From the NCBI RefSeq assembly GCF_002022275.1, contig NZ_MSDF01000031.1:38656-102655 (forward strand): DNA of 64,000 nucleotides. Direction: 5' to 3'. Source of the stretch: Pseudomonas fluorescens (lineage in GTDB: Bacteria; Pseudomonadota; Gammaproteobacteria; Pseudomonadales; Pseudomonadaceae). Positions 60,167-64,000 of this stretch are shown here, piece by piece. Each line of letters starts with the position of its first letter. Positions within the stretch are counted from its first letter, which is position 1. Under the pieces are notes generated by a model. That model saw nothing but the letters and a program-made list of their open reading frames with translations, made no database searches and was not told the origin of the DNA. The translations under genes and the position numbers were made by a program.

Positions 60167-61432
60167 ATGATCAGTCTTGTCGGAATAGCGACGCTTATTG
60201 CCATTGCCATTGCTTTATCCCATCAACGCCGCTCAATCAATTGGCGCACGGTCTCGGTAGCCTTTGCGCTGCAGGTCCTGATCGGCGCCTTCGCGCTGTA
60301 CGTGCCTTGGGGCCAGACGGTGCTGGCCTCGCTCTCCGGTGCGGTGGCCTCGCTGCAGCTCTACGCCAACAAGGGCATCGAGTTTCTGTTCGGTGGCCTG
60401 AGTTCACCGCAGATGTTCGAGGTGTTCGGCAACGGTGGGTTTGTGTTCGCCATCCGCGTGCTGCCGATGATCGTGTTCTTCGGCAGCTTTATTTCGGTGC
60501 TGTATTACATCGGCGTGATGGGCTGGATCATCCGCCTGGTGGGCGGCGCCCTGCGCCTGTTGCTCGGCACCAGCCGTATCGAGTCGATGGTGGTGACATC
60601 GGCGATTTTCATCGGTCAGTCCGAAGTGCCCTTGGTCGTGCGGCCGTTCATTGCCAGGCTGACACGCTCGGAGTTGTTCGCGGTGATGGTCGGTGGTTTC
60701 GCCGCCGTGGCCGGTTCGGTACTGCTCGGTTACGCCGGGCTGGGGGTTGAGCTCAAGTACCTGATCGCCGCGTGTTTCATGTCGGCGCCCGGGGCCTTGC
60801 TGATGGCCAAACTCATGGAGCCGGAGACCGAAACCGCCAGCACCGAAGAGGTCATCTCGCAGTTGGACCACGGTGAGAATCGCCCCACCAATATCATCGA
60901 CGCCGCCGCCGAAGGCGCCCAGGTCGGTTTGCGCCTGGCCCTGGCCGTGGGCGCCATGCTGCTCGCGTTTATTGCCTTGATCGCCCTGTTCAACGGGCTG
61001 CTGGGCTGGGCCGGCAACTGGTTCGGCTATCCGCAGTTGACCCTGCAACTGGTCCTCGGCTACGTGCTGGCGCCCCTCGCGTTTCTGCTCGGCGTGCCGT
61101 GGCACGAAGCCGTGATGGCGGGCGGCTTCATCGGTGAAAAACTGGTGCTCAACGAATTCGTCGCCTATGCCGACCTGTCCAATTACCTGACCCCGGCCAA
61201 GGCGGCCGAGGCCGGTGTGCCGCTGCTGTCGGTGCACACCCAGGTGATCGTCACGTTTGCCCTGTGCGGCTTTGCCAACTTGTCTTCGATCGCCATTCAA
61301 CTTGGCGGCCTGTCCGGAATTGCCCCGCAACGCCGTCAGGAACTGGCGCGGCTGGGCCTGCGGGCGATGATCGGCGGCACGCTGTCGAACCTCATGAGTG
61401 CGGCCATCGTCGGCTTTTTCATTGTGCTGTAA
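60167..61432 (+). CDS. Concentrative nucleoside transporter (NupC family)
   Basis: A 421-residue CNT carrier. It has YANKGIEFLFGGL, GFVFAIRVLPMIVFFGSFISVLYYIG (key part VLPMIVFFGSFISVLYY), TSAIFIGQSEVPLVVRPFI, VGGFAAVAGSVLLGY, MSAPGALLMAKLM and a conserved FALCGFANLSSIAIQLGG end. It imports nucleosides with protons or sodium. It lies 53 bp after cdd and 10 bp before deoA. Confidence 0.95.
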   Translation: MISLVGIATLIAIAIALSHQRRSINWRTVSVAFALQVLIGAFALYVPWGQTVLASLSGAVASLQLYANKGIEFLFGGLSSPQMFEVFGNGGFVFAIRVLPMIVFFGSFISVLYYIGVMGWIIRLVGGALRLLLGTSRIESMVVTSAIFIGQSEVPLVVRPFIARLTRSELFAVMVGGFAAVAGSVLLGYAGLGVELKYLIAACFMSAPGALLMAKLMEPETETASTEEVISQLDHGENRPTNIIDAAAEGAQVGLRLALAVGAMLLAFIALIALFNGLLGWAGNWFGYPQLTLQLVLGYVLAPLAFLLGVPWHEAVMAGGFIGEKLVLNEFVAYADLSNYLTPAKAAEAGVPLLSVHTQVIVTFALCGFANLSSIAIQLGGLSGIAPQRRQELARLGLRAMIGGTLSNLMSAAIVGFFIVL

Positions 61433-61442
61433 GGAGTGCGGT

Positions 61443-62750
61443 ATGTGGTTGCCACAAGAAGTGATTCGGCGTAAGCGCGACGGCCACGCCCTGGCGGCGG
61501 CGGATATTCAGCGGTTTGTCGCCGGGATTGCCGACGCCAGCCTCAGCGATGGGCAGGTCGCGGCGTTCGCCATGGCGGTCTTCCTCAAGGGCATGGACGT
61601 GACCGAGCGTATCGTCTTCACCGAGGCCATGCGCGATTCCGGCCAGGTGCTGAGCTGGGACTTGCCCGGGCCGGTGGTGGACAAGCATTCCACCGGCGGC
61701 GTCGGCGACCTGATCAGCCTGCTGCTGGCGCCGTTGCTCGCGGCCTGCGGCTGTTACGTGCCGATGATTTCCGGGCGTGGCCTGGGGCATACCGGCGGCA
61801 CCCTGGACAAGCTCGAGAGCATTCCCGGCTATGACTGCCAACCCAGCCCGCAACGGCTGCGCGAAGTGGTGGCTAAGGTCGGCTGCGCCATCATCGGTCA
61901 GACAGCCAACCTCGCCCCGGCGGACAAGCGCCTGTACGTGATCCGCGATGTGACCGGCTCGGTGGAGTCGATCGACCTGATCACTGCGTCGATCCTGGGC
62001 AAGAAACTCGCCGCCGGCCTCGATGTGTTGATCATGGACGTGAAAACCGGCAACGGCGCCTTCATGGCCGAGGCTGAACAGGCCCGCGAACTGGCGTCGA
62101 GTATCGTCGCCGTCGCCAACGGCGCCGGGGTCAATACCCGCGCGCTGATCACCGACATGAACCAGCCGCTGGCGCGCAGTGCCGGGAATGCCCTGGAAGT
62201 GGCTGAAGCGGTCGCCGTGCTCAAGGGCGAGGTGCGCAGTGAGCGTTTGTGGGCGGTGACGTTGGCGCTGGCCACCGAGGTACTGACAATGGCCGGCATG
62301 GCCCGCGACGAGGCGCAAGCCCGGGATCAACTGCAAGAGGCGTGGCAGAGCGGGGCGGCCCTGCGGCGATTCGGGCAGATGGTCAGCGCCTTGGGCGGCC
62401 CGCAGGACTTCACTGAAAACCCCGACGCCTACTTGCCGAAGGCGGCTGTGTCGATGCCGGTGTGGGCCGAAGCTGAGGGACGCGTCACTGAGATCGACAC
62501 CCGTGCGGTGGGCCTGGCAGTGGTCGCACTGGGCGGCGGACGCAGTCATCCCGATGACGTACTGGACTTGTCCGTAGGCTTCAGCGAGCTGGCCCTGGTG
62601 GGTGAACAGGTAAGCGCGCAACGGCCAATCGGGTGGGTTCACGCGCGCGATAAAGCGCAGGCCGAGCAAGGGGCCCGTGCCTTGCGCTCAGCCTATCGAC
62701 TGGGCGGCGAAAGCCTGCCTGCGCGCGCCTTGATCCAGGCCATCCTATGA
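61443..62750 (+). CDS. deoA: Thymidine phosphorylase
   Basis: A 435-residue enzyme of normal length. It has VIRRKRDGHALAAADIQRFV, VDKHSTGGVGDLISLLLAPLLAACG (key KHSTGGVGD), the signature SGRGLGHTGGTLDKLESIPG (part) and LIMDVKTGNGAFM. It cleaves thymidine or deoxyuridine with phosphate to base and deoxyribose-1-phosphate. GGAG precedes ATG 61443. Overlaps deoB by ATGA. Confidence 0.97.
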   Translation: MWLPQEVIRRKRDGHALAAADIQRFVAGIADASLSDGQVAAFAMAVFLKGMDVTERIVFTEAMRDSGQVLSWDLPGPVVDKHSTGGVGDLISLLLAPLLAACGCYVPMISGRGLGHTGGTLDKLESIPGYDCQPSPQRLREVVAKVGCAIIGQTANLAPADKRLYVIRDVTGSVESIDLITASILGKKLAAGLDVLIMDVKTGNGAFMAEAEQARELASSIVAVANGAGVNTRALITDMNQPLARSAGNALEVAEAVAVLKGEVRSERLWAVTLALATEVLTMAGMARDEAQARDQLQEAWQSGAALRRFGQMVSALGGPQDFTENPDAYLPKAAVSMPVWAEAEGRVTEIDTRAVGLAVVALGGGRSHPDDVLDLSVGFSELALVGEQVSAQRPIGWVHARDKAQAEQGARALRSAYRLGGESLPARALIQAIL

Positions 62751-63964
62751 GCAAGGCCATCGTGTTGGTGCTCGACTCCTTGGGCATCGGTGCCAGCGCC
62801 GACGCTGCCGAGTTTGGCGATACCGGGGCTGACACCTTGCGTCATATCGCCGAGGCCTGTGACCGGGGCGAGGCCGATGGCCCGTCGCGCAGCGGGCCAC
62901 TGTGCTTGCCGAACCTCGGCGCGTTGGGGTTGGGGGCGGCAGCGGCCGCCAGTGGTGACGGGCCGTTGCCCGGCCATTGGGGCAATGCCGCGCCCATCGG
63001 CGCCTTCGGCCATGCCCGCGAGCAATCGTCAGGCAAGGACACACCGTCCGGGCATTGGGAAATGATGGGCGTGCCGGTGTTGTTTGATTGGGGTTATTTC
63101 GAGCAACCGGTCGAGTCTTTTCCGCCCCGGTTGCTCGCCGACTTGATCGAAAAGGCCGGGTTGCCCGGCATCCTCGGCAATTGCCATGCCTCAGGCACCA
63201 CCGTGCTGGACGACTTGGGGGAGGCGCATATCCGCAGCGGCCAGCCGATTTGCTACACCTCGGCCGACAGCGTGTTTCAAATTGCGGCTCATGAAAGCCA
63301 TTTCGGGCTGGAAGCGCTGTACCGGGTGTGTGAAATCGCGCGCACCTTGTGTGATGAATACACGGTAGGCCGGGTGATTGCCCGGCCATTCACCGGGGAA
63401 CGCGCGGGTGAGTTTCGCCGCACCGGCAACCGCCGCGACTACACCGTGCCACCGCCCTCGGCGACGTTACTGGATCGCCTGTGTGAAGCGGGCGGCACGG
63501 TGCATGCGGTAGGCAAGATCGGTGACATTTTCGCCCACCGCGGCATCAGCCGTTTGTACAAGGCAGACGGCAACGACGCGCTGTTCGACGCCACGCTTGA
63601 GGCCTGCCACGCGGCGCCCGACAACAGCCTGGTATTCGCCAACTTCGTCGACTTCGACATGCTCTACGGCCACCGACGCGACCTGGCCGGCTACGCCGCC
63701 GCGCTGGAGGCTTTCGACCGTCGGCTACCCGAATTGCTGGCGCGCATGGACGCCCAGACCTTGCTGATCATCAGCGCCGATCACGGTTGCGATCCTTCCC
63801 GCCCCGGCAGCGACCATACCCGCGAGCATGTGCCCGTGCTGGCGTACGGCGCGGGATTACCCGCCGGATGGCTGGGTGAGCGCGGCAGCTTTGCCGATAT
63901 CGGCCAGACCCTGGCGGCGCATTTGGGGTTGGCGCCGTTGGCGTGGGGGCGTTCGTTTCTCTAG
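62747..63964 (+). CDS. deoB: Phosphopentomutase
   Basis: A 405-residue metalloenzyme of the alkaline-phosphatase superfamily. Metal sites are VLVLDSLGIGASADAAEFGDTGADT (first Asp), GKDTPSGHWEMMG with the phospho-Thr, and ISADHGCDPSRPGSDHTREHVPVLAYG (key ADHGCDP and DHTREHVP). It converts (deoxy)ribose-1-phosphate to the 5-phosphate for DeoC. Last gene of the operon. The window ends 36 bp later in sequence starting like a REP element (CTGTGGGAG). Confidence 0.97.
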   Translation: MSKAIVLVLDSLGIGASADAAEFGDTGADTLRHIAEACDRGEADGPSRSGPLCLPNLGALGLGAAAAASGDGPLPGHWGNAAPIGAFGHAREQSSGKDTPSGHWEMMGVPVLFDWGYFEQPVESFPPRLLADLIEKAGLPGILGNCHASGTTVLDDLGEAHIRSGQPICYTSADSVFQIAAHESHFGLEALYRVCEIARTLCDEYTVGRVIARPFTGERAGEFRRTGNRRDYTVPPPSATLLDRLCEAGGTVHAVGKIGDIFAHRGISRLYKADGNDALFDATLEACHAAPDNSLVFANFVDFDMLYGHRRDLAGYAAALEAFDRRLPELLARMDAQTLLIISADHGCDPSRPGSDHTREHVPVLAYGAGLPAGWLGERGSFADIGQTLAAHLGLAPLAWGRSFL

Positions 63965-64000
63965 TGAGTTTTTTCAAACACCACCGATCCCCTGTGGGAG

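Overview
The window is chromosomal DNA of a Pseudomonas of the fluorescens group. The evidence is the adjacent gacA-uvrC-pgsA genes followed by tRNA-Gly, a TTG-started gacA, a dauBAR D-arginine cluster, a phnA phosphonoacetate hydrolase with its own LysR regulator, REP-type inverted repeats and high GC. No insertion sequence, prophage, integrase or CRISPR array was seen.

Layout. 1-3.3 kb: 3' part of a hybrid sensor kinase, a pseudo-receiver protein, a DkgB-type aldo/keto reductase and an AhpD-like protein. 3.3-7.4 kb: a minus-strand signalling block of FecR-domain protein, CxxCH/HAMP membrane sensor, Ser/Thr kinase and PP2C phosphatase. 7.6-11 kb: a protein with a Thr/Cys/His pattern like the CNF1/BLF1 deamidases, a DUF3455 protein, a beta-barrel OMP and an unknown membrane pair. 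11.2-18.5 kb: a TetR regulator and an acyl-CoA catabolic cluster (hydratase, dehydrogenase, NDP-forming ligase, ThDP decarboxylase, quinone reductase). 18.7-20.2 kb: a DAHP synthase behind an attenuator with two aromatic-rich leader peptides. 20.3-25 kb: nitrilase-family hydrolase, GNAT, gacA, uvrC, pgsA, tRNA-Gly. 25-31.1 kb: small regulator/enzyme pairs, a second pseudo-receiver and an orphan MlaD-like protein. 31.5-35.2 kb: phosphonoacetate uptake and hydrolysis. 35.2-40.3 kb: esterase-dioxygenase-DoxX with a LysR regulator, then a type II NADH dehydrogenase with an Rrf2 regulator. 40.5-44.7 kb: MFS-amidase-DUF2848-GntR. 45.1-48.1 kb: a 999-residue HrpK-like protein. 48.3-53.3 kb: deoxyribose genes deoK-deoP-deoX/deoR/deoC. 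53.3-55.6 kb: a BaeSR-like two-component system with two small genes. 55.9-59.5 kb: amino-acid binding protein and dauBAR. 59.7-64 kb: cdd-nupC-deoA-deoB.

How the genes work together. The two deo blocks read as one pathway. Deoxynucleosides enter through the NupC-type carrier and are processed by Cdd, DeoA and DeoB to deoxyribose-5-phosphate. Free deoxyribose enters through DeoP and is phosphorylated by DeoK. DeoC then cleaves the common product. The DeoR homologue probably links them, because copies of TGTTA-N6-TAACA lie before deoK, between deoR and deoC, and (one mismatch) before cdd; the deoK and cdd copies sit in a 45-bp block that is 40/45 identical. Likewise a GTCCA-N2-ATGGA element precedes both dauB and the binding-protein gene. 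2-Ketoarginine made by DauA is also the substrate of AruI-type ThDP decarboxylases, to which the enzyme at 16.1 kb is similar.

All functional names come from reading protein sequences and motifs. No database search was run, and start codons are chosen by ribosome-binding site and family length.
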